From Henricia sp. BOLD:AAB3569 (Eukaryota > Echinodermata > Asteroidea > Spinulosida > Echinasteridae), in contig JBBELK010000054.1 in NCBI GenBank assembly GCA_037783545.1, positions 248,001 to 312,000 on the forward strand: a stretch of DNA of 64,000 nucleotides, given 5' to 3'. The notes under the pieces were generated by a model. The model made no database searches. It saw only the letters and a program-made list of their open reading frames with translations, and was not told the DNA's origin. A program made the translations under genes and the position numbers. Positions 1-11,378 of this stretch are shown here, piece after piece. Position 1 is the first letter of the stretch, and every line of letters begins with the position of its first letter.

Positions 1-1195
1 TTTTTTAGAGCAAGATATTCCGGTAACCAGGCTATTCGCTGTTGGCCAAAGTTCGCCCCGTGCGGTTGCATGCAACCGCACCGGGTTGACCGGGATTTCC
101 TCAGGCCTTTCTCCGCGGCTTGGCCATCGCCGGCGCAGTAAACGCACAGCCTTGGACAAGGCTATAGGTGAGGGGCCTAGTTTTGTTCACATGGAGAAGT
201 ACATGATCCAAGAAGAGAAATGAAGGATCATTGCACAAAATGTAACTTGCATGGGTAGATGCCATGATAGTGTTTAAGTGCCTTTTAATAATCAAAACAT
301 TTTTGCCACGGTCTTTGATAATCAAATTTCTTGGAGAGAAAATTTCCTTCAATAATTCAAAATGTATTAATTATTCATTTTAATAATGAATCGTGAAGTT
401 ATTTTTCAGGATCTATCAAATGAAAAAACAAAGTGTGATGTGTGTAATATTTTGCAAATGTAATATTTTACAATGAAGATTGTGTAAAAATTACAATCGA
501 AATATTTTTAAAATTTTAAATCAAAAAGTGCAAATTACTTATGCAATCAGAGGCAATATTTTTATATTCTGTATGTATACATGTATTTAGCAAAAGTTTC
601 ATTTGTCATAAAACTCAACTCAAAATTAATGGCTCTTAATTCAAGTTGCAGACTATTTTAAACGTGGTATAGAAGGAAACTTCACTCGTTCATTTCAAGT
701 CCTGGCTGCAGAATGTACTACTGGTTTTGGACATGATCCAAAATGCACACACCATAACTAGTAAGCAGAAATGCATTTTTTAATTTAAATAAAAATACAT
801 GTATCCAATCCAGACCTTATTTGAAAGAAAATTACAATAATACTTTTCTGAAAGATTTGACAAAATTACATGTAGTACAAAGTGTGCCATAAAATTAGAT
901 TTGCATATGAAAGATCTGTATCACTCCATGCATAAACTAAAAGTATTTTCTTGCTTTTTTATATTAAATACATTATACCACCGTAGGCCTATACCTAAAA
1001 ATCTAATTTATAAATAATTCCCTTATATCTTTAATATGAAAGTATTTACGTATTAATAATAGTGCAGTTGCAATAATCTATACCATAGTTATTTTTTTTC
1101 AGAATTGGAAATTACACTGCACACACTTATCTTAAAAATTTATGCAAATTAAAATAGGATTATTTAACTGTGCATTGGCTTATATATAGAGATAC
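1..1195. other. AT-rich intergenic DNA
   Basis: No reading frame here shows conserved domains or convincing splice signals. The sequence is AT-rich with short homopolymer runs and scattered ACATGTA words. I see no RNA gene and no inverted repeat of note. Confidence 0.5.
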
Positions 1196-2868
1196 TTAGT
1201 AGGAGACCAGCCTGTAGGTCCCGTGACCAAATTCTGGGAACAAAGGTTTGAAAGTGTTTTTGTGTTCCCTGATGAATACCAAACAATTTTGACTTGGGCT
1301 GCCCCCTTGAAAATGTCAGCCATTTCCGGGAGGGGTCAACAAAGGTCAAACAGGGGTAAAAATTCAAATATATTCCAATCGTGTCGATATGCATGTCAAA
1401 TTACTCGTCTATTCATGAGGATTCCAAAAATGTATAGTTTATTATACCTCCGACCTTAAATGAGGGCGCTGTGGTCAAAAATGTCGAAAGGTCAACGCAC
1501 TTTTGACTGGTGGTCAAATTCACTAACACAGTTAACATTATCCGATTCTAATGATTTTAGTGTCTAATAATATGTTTTCTGACATGGCAAATTCAACTAA
1601 GCAACTTTTAAAAGTAAAAATGGTTGCCATAACCTTCAAATTTCAAAATGGATGCTAAAAGGTTAACATAAATGTTTTTCCCAAACCCATGAATAAGAAA
1701 TTATTAAATGTTTGTCACCGAAACGTCACGAACAATTGAAACACTCCATTTTTAAAACAAATAATGATTTTTAATTATGTGTATATTTTTTCTTTAGAGC
1801 ACATGTTCCATATAATATTGTACAGAATACCATATAACGTGTATAGGTAAATGATGATGATGGGCTGTGAATATCTGCAACAATATAGCTTCAACAACAT
1901 ATGTAAAAGTTTATAGATGCAATGAAACTGACATTTTACGCTTGGTAAGTACATGTACCTCATTGAACCTTTCATCCTTTTTTTCATATGTAATTGGACC
2001 AAAGACACAACAAAAGGTTAATATTTACAAAACAATTGATGGCTTAATTATAAACTACGGTAGGTTTAAATGAGCCAGACCCCATATGGCAATATTATTA
2101 CATTCCTCAAGCTTGTAATATTAATTGAGTATACAGGACATACATGTATAATACCGTACTCTGAATCATTGCGACCTTATTTCATGCTTGATGAAAATTG
2201 GTCGATTTACTTGATCTTCTCTGACCCATTTGAACAATTTGCGCGCATCTGCTCACTGAGCTCCGTGACCCTACTTATTTGTTTTAAAAATGGAGTGTTT
2301 CAATTGTTCGTGACGTTTCGGTGACAAACATTTAATAATTTCTTATCCATGGGTTTGGGTTTGTTTATCCATGTTGTTTTTGGCTAATTTATGCATGTTA
2401 ACCTTTTAGCAGCCATTTTGAAATTTCAAGGTTATGGCAACCACTTTTACTTTTAAGAGTTGCTTAGTTGAATTTGCCATGTCAGAAAACATATTATTAG
2501 ACACTAAAATCATTAGAATCGGATAATGTTAACTGTGTTGATGAATTTGACCACCAGTCAAAAGTGCGTCGACCTTTCGACGTTTTTGACCACAGCGCCC
2601 TCATTTAAGGTCTGAGGTATAACAAACTATACATTTTTTGAATCCTCATGACTTTACGAGTAATTTGATATGCATATTGACACGATTGGAATATATTTGA
2701 ATTGTTACCCCTGTTTGACCTTTGTTGACCCCTCCCGGAAATGCCTGACATTTTCAAGGGGGCAGCCCAAGTCGAAATTGTTCGGTATTCATCAGGGAAC
2801 ACAAAAACACTTTCAAACCTTTGTTCCCAGAATTTGGTCACGGGACCTACAGGCTGGTCTCCTACTAA
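1196..2868. mobile_element. Non-autonomous DNA transposon with ~570 bp inverted arms
   Basis: The left arm (about 1196-1763) reappears as its reverse complement at about 2279-2868. The outermost 13 bases, TTAGTAGGAGACC on the left and GGTCTCCTACTAA on the right, are perfectly inverted. The arms carry few mismatches and small indels. The ~515 bp between them has no recognisable coding sequence, so the element must be mobilised in trans. The target duplication is ambiguous because the flanks themselves look like TTA/TAA, so the superfamily is not assigned. Reading frames inside the arms appear twice in mirror image, which shows they are shadows. Confidence 0.85.
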
Positions 2869-3867
2869 CTTGCAGGGATTTTAAATGCGGTACATGCTTG
2901 CCAAACCTGCACACATACATCTACGTATTTTTAAAAAGGAATTGTGCGTTTTTAATAGGAAGTGGTAAATAGTGTGTGCCCTTGGGCAATTAAGGCACTT
3001 TGTTAAAAGTTGCCTCTCTCCAATCGGGGGAGGCAGTGAGGGCAGTTTTATTAGCTCATGAGCGCCCAACAGGCTGCCATTTGACAACCAAGACCATACA
3101 GACTCGTTTTTTGGCAGATTTTACCGAGATGATGGTAAAATGAGAAATGGCTAAATTTTACTGCTATCTGCATTTGGATTTTTTCAACAGGGAAAAATTT
3201 ACCAAGACCGTGGAAGAGCATTCAAGGTAGGCCTATGCTTCCAAAGCGCTTTTACCGACTCGATGTGTCCACATTGGACTTACCGTCTCGGATCAAGTTT
3301 CCTGGGCAGCAGTTGGCCAGGAAAAAAAAACCCGCTAGATTCGGGGAAAGTTACTAAGAGGAAAACTTCATAGGCAGTCCACACTGGATTAAAAATGCGA
3401 AAAGTACCCATTGTCTTGGTAAGTTTTCCCCAAAAACAGGCCTTAACAGATGCTTTATCTTTGCTCAAAATAAATATTAAATTGTTCCAAAGAGAACTTG
3501 GAAAGATGTGCGTGTGAAATTGTGACGTCCATTATGTCCTCGATGCAAAAATAAACATTTGGCCACCGAAACCCTGGCCACCGAAACCCTGACCACCGCC
3601 TTCTGATAATCAACACTTAAAAGGTATCAAAAGGATAGAGCGTACCAACTTAAATTTAAAAATAAATTTATAGGCAGTGTACAAAATTAGGTGTAAAAAC
3701 TCTGAACGGATGAAGAAATAGATTACAATGCCAAATGCTGCTTATAAACAAACTAACATGTACCAGCACCACAAATAACACCAAACTTTGATTGCTTACG
3801 GCAATTTTTTTCCTGACTAATCTCTCGCCTAATACTCAACTATCCATACGCCCGAGTCGAAATCATT
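2869..3867. other. Intergenic DNA with no gene seen
   Basis: No supported gene. The only notable structure is a short direct repeat near 3560-3590, where GGCCACCGAAACCCT occurs twice followed by a degenerate third copy. Confidence 0.5.
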
Positions 3868-4250
3868 AGGGAGCTTTCGATACGGGACGGTAGAGCCTAC
3901 AGGACGGAGAGTTAACCCATTGTGACGGTCCTCGAACACAATGAAGAGTTAACAGACCGTGAAGTTCCTCCACGCAAGCTCTGGTACTGACTTGTGAGCT
4001 GTCTCAGTTTGTGTGGAACGCAACGCGTGACAGTGCAGATGTATATGGCTTCGTCCTGTTTACAGACCATACGATATTTCAGCAAAGAACCGTTCAAAAA
4101 ATAAACAAGACGGAGAGATGTTCGGTTTTGCGCATACGCAGATCTTTATTCGTCTTGAAATCGAAAGCTCGCTATTGTGTTTGAGGACCGTCACAATGGG
4201 TTTACTCTCCGCCCTGTTGGCCCTACCGTCCCGTATATCGAAAGCTCCCT
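3868..4250. mobile_element. MITE with ~75 bp terminal inverted repeats and ATT target duplication
   Basis: The arm beginning AGGGAGCTTTCGATACGGGA at 3868 returns inverted, with a few mismatches, ending at 4250. It is flanked by ATT on both sides (3865-3867 and 4251-4253), consistent with a 3-bp target duplication. The centre has no coding sequence. A 3-bp duplication suits PIF/Harbinger-type elements, but that placement is inference. Confidence 0.75.
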
Positions 4251-4253
4251 ATT

Positions 4254-5885
4254 GTATCCAAGGAGACAACCCAGTGCTGTAGCTGAGATTTCAGTAACAC
4301 TATGCATTTACAGTATAATACTTGGTTTTTGTGTTAAAGGAAGGGACAACACTTGCAAAGGGGTTGCCTAACTTTGTACGCTTATGTAAGTCGCCATCTT
4401 TTGCACTTTGGTGCTGGGACTTGAGAGGGCTCGAATCGGATCCACCAGATTTTGAGGTACTTCTAGGCGTGTGGGAGTTGGGAAACAAGGCATCAACCTT
4501 GACGTCCTTTATGCAATCATTGCATTGTTGACGTCATCACCTCTTTCAAAATTTCAAATATGGCGCAGCACATAGTTGCAGAGTTTATTATCAAAATTAA
4601 TTGGGTTACCGACGTTGAAAACGAGGTTCTCATGAAGGTTTATGCACCGGACAATACATCAGTCATATTTTGATTAAAATTTTAAGAATTTTTAAAGTGG
4701 ACCCCGAATTGGTAGGTTAAACTGCTAATTTTGACGTGGAGTCAAAATGGTACCGAAAAAACGGTTGCCACACGTGTTGTAGCTCCACAAGTTCTCAAAG
4801 TCAACTTATACGGTCTATAGCCTCTAACAGAAAATAGGCTATTTGAAGCAGCACTTCGAAACTGGGCCCAGATGAATACAGTTCCATACTAAAGCACAGA
4901 AAATAGGCTTTTGACGCAGCACCTTGAAACTGCATGGGCCCAGATGAATACAGTTCCATACTAAATTCACTGATCACACACACACAATGTGCATGCTTAT
5001 TTGTGCATGAAGACAATTCATATATACGGTAAAGCATACATACTGTAATTTCTAAACTTAAAAACACTCCATTGTATTTAAATAATATTATAAAAGAATA
5101 TTACTGCAAATTCGTTTGCTATAAAAACCAAGGATTAAAATCCTCACAATATAGGCATCCGAGGTCATTTTTTTCAACTAACTCTTCTCTGTAAATACTA
5201 AAAAAGTACACCACTCACAATAAGTTAGGGATATTGGTATGTTTTCAATTTGTTTTTCTTTAAATGACCGCTTTCACCTATTCCCGTGACAAAATGTGTA
5301 TTACCGCTGGCCGAATAGTGGATTTTGCTACTCGCGAGTAGTTGGCAAAGTATCAAAAGGCAGGAAAAAAACAAAATGCACGTTTGTGTGTATAAGTAAC
5401 CAACTGTATAGCGGATATTTGCCGAATCTGTGCTGCCCTGATTCTGTTTCAAACACTGCATAGATAGTGAACTTCAGTAAAGATTAATTCGTATTTCTCT
5501 CATAAAACCAAAAAATACCCCGGTTACCTTTACTATTAAATGAAAATCAAACGGTCTTGCTCCGCGATTAGACGGCATAAGTTTGCCATAATTTTCCTTC
5601 AACCCGTTCATGTAGCTACTGTCACATATGTAACATAGCATGTATTAATCGCGAGTAATTGCGAATTTACGAGTAGCGCAATGAAACATTTAATAGAATC
5701 AGGCATCTGCGGCAGATGACACGTGGAGATCTGCAGTTGCTGTACTCGATTGTTGCGATATGGTTCAAAACATGCTTGTCGGACTTTCGGCTAGCACAAA
5801 GGACACAATGAATTGAAATAGTCGACAAACACAACAAATAAGTCACCTGTACACAGGTCACCTTTTAAGTGTGCTGGGAAACAGG
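4254..5885. other. Intergenic DNA with no gene seen
   Basis: AT-rich DNA without a supported reading frame. It holds the tandem duplication listed separately and a CA-rich stretch near 4975-4990. Confidence 0.45.
4828..4965. repeat. Two-copy tandem duplication (~69 bp unit)
   Basis: The block starting CAGAAAATAGGCT and ending CAGTTCCATACTAAA occurs twice back to back with a few substitutions and small indels. Confidence 0.8.
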
Positions 5886-5985
5886 CCTGAAGAACATGTG
5901 TTTAAAATCAAACAACTTGAATACGTGAAGCATTACAAGCCCTCAAAGTCTCTGAAATGTAAATCCGAAGCTTGAAATTAGTCAG
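5886..5985 (+). repeat. Repeat piece shared with the palindrome at 60.57-60.90 kb
   Basis: About 98 bases directly upstream of the kinesin fragment are nearly identical to 60793-60892 and, inverted, to 60574-60640. One frame is open and lysine-rich and ends in a stop just before the kinesin homology. The kinesin fragment is therefore flanked on this side by mobile or duplicated DNA, not by its own upstream exon. Confidence 0.75.
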
Positions 5986-5986
5986 C

Positions 5987-6775
5987 ATGACCCACAAGTT
6001 CACCTTCAGTCGCATCTTTGGCCAAGACACCTGCCAGAAGGAATTCTTTGACGAAACCATGCTTGGTACAGTCAATGATTTCATAGACGGACAGAACTGT
6101 CTGGTCTTCATGTACGGAGTCACGAACGCTGGGAAAACATACACTATACAAGGTCTTCCCCAAGATGGAGGAATCCTGCCTCGCTCCTTGGACGTCATCT
6201 TCAATAGTTTAGAGGGTCGTCTCTTTCCCAGCGTCATGCTCAAACCACGGTTCTTCTGTGACGTAACAAAACTCGATGAGCATCAACGCAAGAAAGAGGA
6301 GTTTGTCAAAGAATCAGTTTTAGCAATGGCCAATGGACGGACAGTCAAGCCGGAGGGAGGTCGGGAAAGCTCGAACATGGACGACGTCGACGATTCAAGA
6401 TCCTCGACTTACACAACAGCGACTGAAGATTCGCTGTCGGAAATCTCCACCCAGAGTATATCAGAGGATGTAACTCTGCCCAACGTGCTGGACGACATCA
6501 GCAATCGCGTTCCAGATGATACCTCAGTTGACGTGGAAGCACAAGGCCCTCTCAAGTTCTCCGTCTGGGTCTCGTTTGCCGAAATCTACAATGAGTACAG
6601 CTATGATCTCCTGGAGGCAATCCCTAAGGGGAAGAAAATCCGCCGTCAAGCCCTCAAACTCTCTGAAGACAAAAACGGACAGATTTACATCAAGGGGTTG
6701 AAACAAATCTCTGTCCAGACTGCTGACGAGGCATACAAGATTCTTCAGATTGGCCAGCAAAACCTGAGCATGGCT
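5987..6775 (+). pseudogene. KIF20-type kinesin motor fragment (truncated)
   Basis: An uninterrupted 263-codon stretch aligns with the N-terminal half of the motor domain of the KIF20 (MKLP2/MPP1) kinesins. Visible signs are the P-loop GVTNAGKT at residues 44-51 in the KIF20-style form (most kinesins have GQTGSGKT), the following TIQG, an acidic Ser/Thr-rich insertion at about 97-180 matching the large loop-6 insertion of this family, and the kinesin motif FAEIYNE at about 197-203. The homology stops after SMA, just before the switch I SSRSH region, where antisense retroelement sequence begins. Switch I, switch II, stalk and tail are all missing, so it cannot be a working motor. It has no introns over ~790 bp, which suggests a retrocopy or a captured exon. 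KIF20A and KIF20B cannot be separated here. Confidence 0.85.
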
Positions 6776-7125
6776 GCCCACTGGGTTAAGCCTGCACCGT
6801 GGACATTATCCATGGCCATCCCTTCGTCAGGGGCTGTCTATACTTTGGATGCGCCTCCCGGGTCATGTACGAGTCGTGGGGGAATCACTCCAAACACGAG
6901 TGTTGGCTCATGCTCGGATGGGTCCAACGACTTGCTCATCGGGTCTGGGGGCATGACTAAGGTCTTGGGCTCATATTTCAGTGACCAAACTGTTTCCAAG
7001 TCTATGGACTTATGTGGCAAGTTCGTAGAAGGACACGAATCGGCAGGGGTAGTGGTAGTTGTTGGCATATCTATGATTGACGGTTGGCCGGTAACTGCAC
7101 GGGACGGAGATCGGCCTCTCATCAC
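6776..7125 (-). pseudogene. Post-gag segment of the LTR-type retroelement, truncated
   Basis: A minus-strand frame opens at an ATG overlapping the gag stop codon (7122-7125) and runs about 95 codons before a stop, in the position expected for the gag-pol linker. It shows no protease or polymerase motif and ends where the plus-strand kinesin homology begins at 6775. It may be a shifted continuation of gag-pol or simply decay. Confidence 0.45.
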
Positions 7126-7976
7126 TCCATCCCGCTCCAGTTTAACTGCTCGTCACTCACGAAGGAGACTGTCTTGTCTGTTTTGCTCTCCGGACATTCT
7201 CGCTTAAAGTGGCCTGTCATACCGCATCTGAAACAGTGGGTCTTGGAGGCATCCCGGGCAGGAGACCTTGACCTTTCCCGTTGGCTAGAGCTTGCCAGTG
7301 TCTCGGTCAGCTTGTCCAGTGATCCCTGAATGGAGGTGAACTTCTCCTCTAGGGCAGCAACTCTTGTCTCTAAGGCGGAGTTGTCCGTACTCTGACACCT
7401 GGGTGGAGTAGTGGTACTAACATCGACTTTCATTAAGTCTGCTTCCAAGTCTTCCAGATCGTCTGCGGCGAACGATACCCGCTTTACCTCGCGCCTTGAC
7501 CTTCCATAGATGGCTCTTTGTGTGTGCTTGAACCATCTAACCTGATCTATTGCTTCCTCAAGTGTGCTGGGCCTGGCATTAATGGCGTGTTGACCAGCTT
7601 CACGATCTAAACAGCCTTGACAGAACTTTAACACAACTTGTTTCTGTACATGTGATTCTGGAAGGTCTTGAAAAGCAAGGGTAGCCAAATAAAGGATTCG
7701 ATCAGCCCAGTTCAGAATCTTCTCATCCACAGACTGTCTCGCATAATTGAACTGCATCTGTGCTGCCTCGGGTAAGTCACGCAGACCAAACCTTTTCTCC
7801 ATTTTCTTGACCAGATCGAAATACTCAAGGTGCGGCTCCCGAGTAGTGAGCATGGTGTAGAATTCACTGGCCTTGGATTCCAAACACCAACACAAGTTGT
7901 TTCTATTTTGTTTTGCAGACCAATTGCATTCATCAGCAAACGACGTGAACTTCTTGAAATTGACCTTAGGATGCAA
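7122..7976 (-). pseudogene. Retrotransposon gag protein with CCHC zinc knuckle
   Basis: A 284-codon minus-strand frame reads like the capsid and nucleocapsid part of a Ty3/gypsy-type gag: a helical region with LCWCLESKASEFYTML and EKRFG-like segments, a coiled-coil-like stretch near residues 200-230, an Arg/Ser-rich patch, and the knuckle CFRCGMTGHFKREC (CX2CX4HX4C) at residues 248-261. Gag packages the element RNA into particles. The frame is open, but the upstream part is shifted and interrupted and no polymerase follows, so this is a fragment. Family placement comes from the overall pattern; no LTR was found. Confidence 0.8.
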
Positions 7977-8482
7977 AACAAGTTACGGAGCGGTAACCCA
8001 TCGCATCTCGAGTTACGAAGGATCATAAACGTTAGTGAAATCGACCCCTGGTTGCTGAGATTAGCTGACTTAGGCCGTTGCCCTGTTGCCAGCTAGGAGG
8101 TTGTACAACACGGGGGTGTTATTATCGCAAAGAATGCCTGCCAACTACTTCTACCGTCATACGTTATTGTTTTGGGCATTGTGGGATGCTTGGGACTAGA
8201 TGCACCCACTCTCCCCTTCAAAAATGTGCTACCTGGCCACATAGATGGGACATCTTGCCACATGGTAGATTTTTGTCCATCGTTAGCAAAATGGCGTGCG
8301 TCGCGTGATGGCGACCAATAAGCATGTCCAGCCGGTGGTGGGGTACATGTATGCATCGAATGGGTATGGCATGTCCACAGAACCAGGTATCCGGAGGTTA
8401 TGTTTTGGTGGCAAATCATACCGACGTCTATCCTCAAAGGGGGATGCTTGATTATATGCATGAGGTGGATTCGGCGTCCGTT
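7977..8482 (-). pseudogene. Decayed middle part of the same gag
   Basis: Between the two recognisable gag blocks, the minus strand keeps Pro/Arg-rich coding-like sequence (a frame at 8283-8582) that ends in stops and shifts frame. I read this as the disordered linker of the gag, broken by indels and possibly a small insertion around 8090-8280. Confidence 0.4.
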
Positions 8483-8737
8483 TCACTGAAGGTGATCTCG
8501 GGGGCAGTCCACCGACTGGCGCTGACCTCTCTGAGAATGGTACATAGGGCCGAAAGTCAAAGGTCTCGAACAGTCCTGACAAGTTGCGAATATATAGGGA
8601 AGAGTAGCCAACCGCTCAGGCGTTACGTTCCCATACGTCTCCCGCAGTTCCATAATTTTGTCAGCAATTGCATTGCCAATGCCCGGAACTGTAGTCAGGT
8701 CCCGATGAGAGCAGTAATTTATTGGTACCTTATCCAT
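8483..8737 (-). pseudogene. Helix-hairpin-helix N-terminal domain of the gag
   Basis: An 84-codon frame begins MDKVPINYCSHRDL and contains VPGIGNAIADKIMELR, a classic helix-hairpin-helix motif (hPGIGxxxAxxIxxxR), followed by a second helix pair ending in LATLPYI. HhH domains bind DNA or RNA non-specifically. It lies upstream of, and on the same strand as, the gag block, at a distance suiting one protein now split by frameshifts. Gag-like proteins with an HhH start recur in marine invertebrate genomes as far as I know; this could be tested by search. Confidence 0.65.
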
Positions 8738-8960
8738 ACCTTTAGGTACTGTTCACTGTGCAAAATTAACCCAGGGTCTTCTCAACAAGGGCTGGGGGGC
8801 GGAAGGATTCCAAACTTTATTCACTTTAACCCCTCCCCGCAACCAAACTTGAATGCACACTTTGGCTGTTGATCTTGCCACAAAAAGTGCAAATATCGCA
8901 TTAAACTGGGCACGAGAAAAACAAATTCCCAAACAGTAATGATAAGCAAAGCTGAAAATG

Positions 8961-9587
8961 TCGTTCGCTCAGTTCCGACAAACAGAACTGAAAATACCAC
9001 CCAGTTCCGATAAACAGAACTGAAAATACAAGCCAGTTCTGATAAACAGATCTGAAACTTGAAACACCAGTCAGTTCTGACAAACGGAGCTGAAGATACA
9101 AGCCAGTTCTGATAAACAGATCTGAAACTCGAAACACCAGCCAGTTCTGATAAACAGAGCTGAAAATACAAGCCAGTTCTGATAAACAGATCTGAAACTT
9201 GAAACACCAATTAGTTCTGATAAACAGAGCTGAAAATATCACTCAGTTCTGATAAACAGAGCCGAAAATACAAATCAGTCCTGATAAACAGAGCTGAAAA
9301 CATCAGTCAGTTCTGATAAACAGAGCTGAAAATATCAGTCAGTTCTGATAATTAACAGAGCCGAAAATACAAATCAGTTCTGACAAACAGAGCTGAAAAT
9401 ATCAGTCAGTTCTGATAAACAGAGCTGAAAATATCAGTCAGTTCTGATAAACAGCTGAAAATACAAATCAGTTCTGATAAACAGAGCTGAAAAAATCAGT
9501 CAGTTCTGATAAACAGAGCTGAAAATACAAATCAGTTCTGATAAACAGAGCTGAAAAAATCAGTCAGTTCTGTTAAACAGAGTTGTT
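8961..9587. repeat. Minisatellite, ~30-35 bp unit, about 19 copies
   Basis: The core CAGTTCTGATAAACAGAGCT followed by GAAAATA-like spacers repeats throughout. Two spacer variants alternate in the first third (a short one and one extended with CTTGAAACACC). Frames reading FRSVYQNWLV-like repeats on the minus strand are by-products of the unit length. Confidence 0.9.
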
Positions 9588-10082
9588 GTTGTTGTAGATT
9601 ATGGCACCTATGGCAAACAATGTGCCCTTTGCGCCATTAACAATATACTGCATGACAAAATCGGAGTTGGGTGATTCCACTTAGGTACGGGTGAGGAACA
9701 CTTTATATGGTCGCGACGATGAGCGTAAAATCGGTGAGAAAAAGGACCTTTGAAACAAAAGGACGGGGTAAGGCATGGGTGAAAGGGTGAGAGAAGCGCC
9801 GGTGATCTTTAGGACAACAGTGTCGCAAAAGGTCCCGCAAGGCCGGCCGTTTCCCAAGTGAGAGCACGAGGCCCCCACCCGGTACTTTTCGCAGGTCCGC
9901 ATACCTTCGGGTGACGAAAGGGCGGCACTGTGCCCGTCCAATCATCAGCGCAGCTGTTCTCCCAGTGGTCCCTTTGCCCATGCGCATGCAATTCACAATA
10001 TCAAATCATGGAGGCAAAATCTTTACATAAACATGTTAAAGAATATATAATTAAATACCAATATTGCTATTTTTTATAAATT
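9588..10082. other. Unassigned DNA plus 3' tail of the non-LTR element
   Basis: A GC-richer block at 9720-9990 has open frames on the minus strand but no domain I recognise. The AT-rich stretch 10010-10082 immediately follows the stop of the RNase H frame and is likely the 3' untranslated tail of the LINE. No clear poly(A) or short repeat end was found. Confidence 0.4.
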
Positions 10083-11378
10083 TTAAGACCTGGTGGGAGT
10101 TATGTTTCTGTCCCAAGAGAGATGTGTCATTTGTGATTTTGACAGATTGAGTGATTTTTGTAAAGAGAGTCTCTGTTTGTTGTATTTTTTGCACGTAAGA
10201 AGGAAGTGACTAACATCGTCAATAGTGTCACAAGTTTCACAACAACCATCAGTGGATTTTCCAATGTTATAAAGAAAGTTTTTAAGACCCTTGCAAACCC
10301 CCAGGCGTAATCTGTGGAGTGTGACTTCCTCGTTACGTGATTTTCCCCACGTAGAAAAACGAAAGGATGGTTTGAGTGCTAGGTGTTTGGTCGGGTCAAG
10401 TTTTGGGATTCTTTTTGTCCACTCATTCAAAAGTTGGTTTTTGAGCTGGTGTTTTACTTCAGTATCAGAGAGGGGTATACAGAAATCTATGTTATCTTTC
10501 TTGGTGGCTTCTTTTGCGATGCTGTCCACATGTTCATTACCTGGGATCCCCGAGTGACCAGGGATCCACTCAAAGATAACTGTATTCCCCTGGTGCTTAA
10601 TATTGATGAGGATGTGACGTATATCACAAACGATTTTGTTCTCTGGAAAAGGTTTGGAAATAGCTTGAATTGCACTGAGGCAGTCACTAAAGATGCAGGA
10701 GTGCATCGGTTGGACCTCCTCAATCCATTCAAGGGCTAAAAGAATGGCTATTAATTCTGCTGAAAATATAGAAACTCCATTGTTAAGTCTAATATTCTTA
10801 GAATATTTTAGATATGGAATGTATATGCCACAACCAACAGTATTAAGGCTCGGGACCAAAGACCCATCAGTATATATATGTAATGAATTAAACCACGTAG
10901 TATTAATAATTTCTTGACTAATATTGCCTTTATCGTTAATATCATTCAGGTGAGCCACTCGGGAGAGGATTTCTGTGGATATCTGGGGTTTGTCGTAATA
11001 CCAGAAAGGGAATTGATTGATGATGGGGAATGTTAATATGAAATGCTGGGAGATTCTGGCCTCGTAAGGGGTTTTATGTAAAGTATCAGACCATCTCTCG
11101 GCAAAATAGTGTTTTTGCCAATTATCAAGTTCAAAGACTTGATTGGGGTGGACCATGTGGGCTCTAATTTTAATACTGTAATTTTTGGTCAAAAACTGGC
11201 GACGTAGTGCAAGGGGGGGATCACCACATTCCAACTGTAATTTGTAGAGGGGTGAGCCTTGAATGGCCCCAGTACAGATTTTAAGTGCTTGAAATTGAAT
11301 GCTGTCAAGTTTTTGCTTTAGAGTAGTTGAAGCTGAATCAAAGGCTTCGCAACCGTACTCAAGGATTGGTTTGATTAA
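10083..11378 (-). pseudogene. LINE ORF2 C-terminal part: RNase H and zinc motif
   Basis: A 435-codon frame follows the polymerase in a non-LTR retrotransposon. It carries an RNase HI domain with TDGS (D175), the SAEL helix (E212), FSDCLSA (D236) and GHSGIPGNEHVD (H279, D289), which removes the RNA strand during reverse transcription. A CCHC-like motif (CETC then H and C) near the C-terminus is typical of I/jockey-type ORF2 proteins. The frame is intact, but the protein is cut off from its polymerase by the insertion at 11378-12216. An ORF2 RNase H suggests the I superfamily (I, Nimb, Ingi, R1 or LOA). Confidence 0.9.

Noticed and set aside
1164..1459. Frames at 1.2-1.46 kb mirrored at 2.6-2.97 kb as a conserved gene pair
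   Set aside because: They are the two arms of one inverted-repeat element read in both directions.
8961..9587. CRISPR-like array
   Set aside because: Repeat and spacer are not distinct; spacers are variants of each other. It is a minisatellite in a eukaryotic context.
9681..9996. Overlapping minus-strand frames in a GC-richer block
   Set aside because: Three frames are open at once, no domain is recognised, and they look like chance frames.
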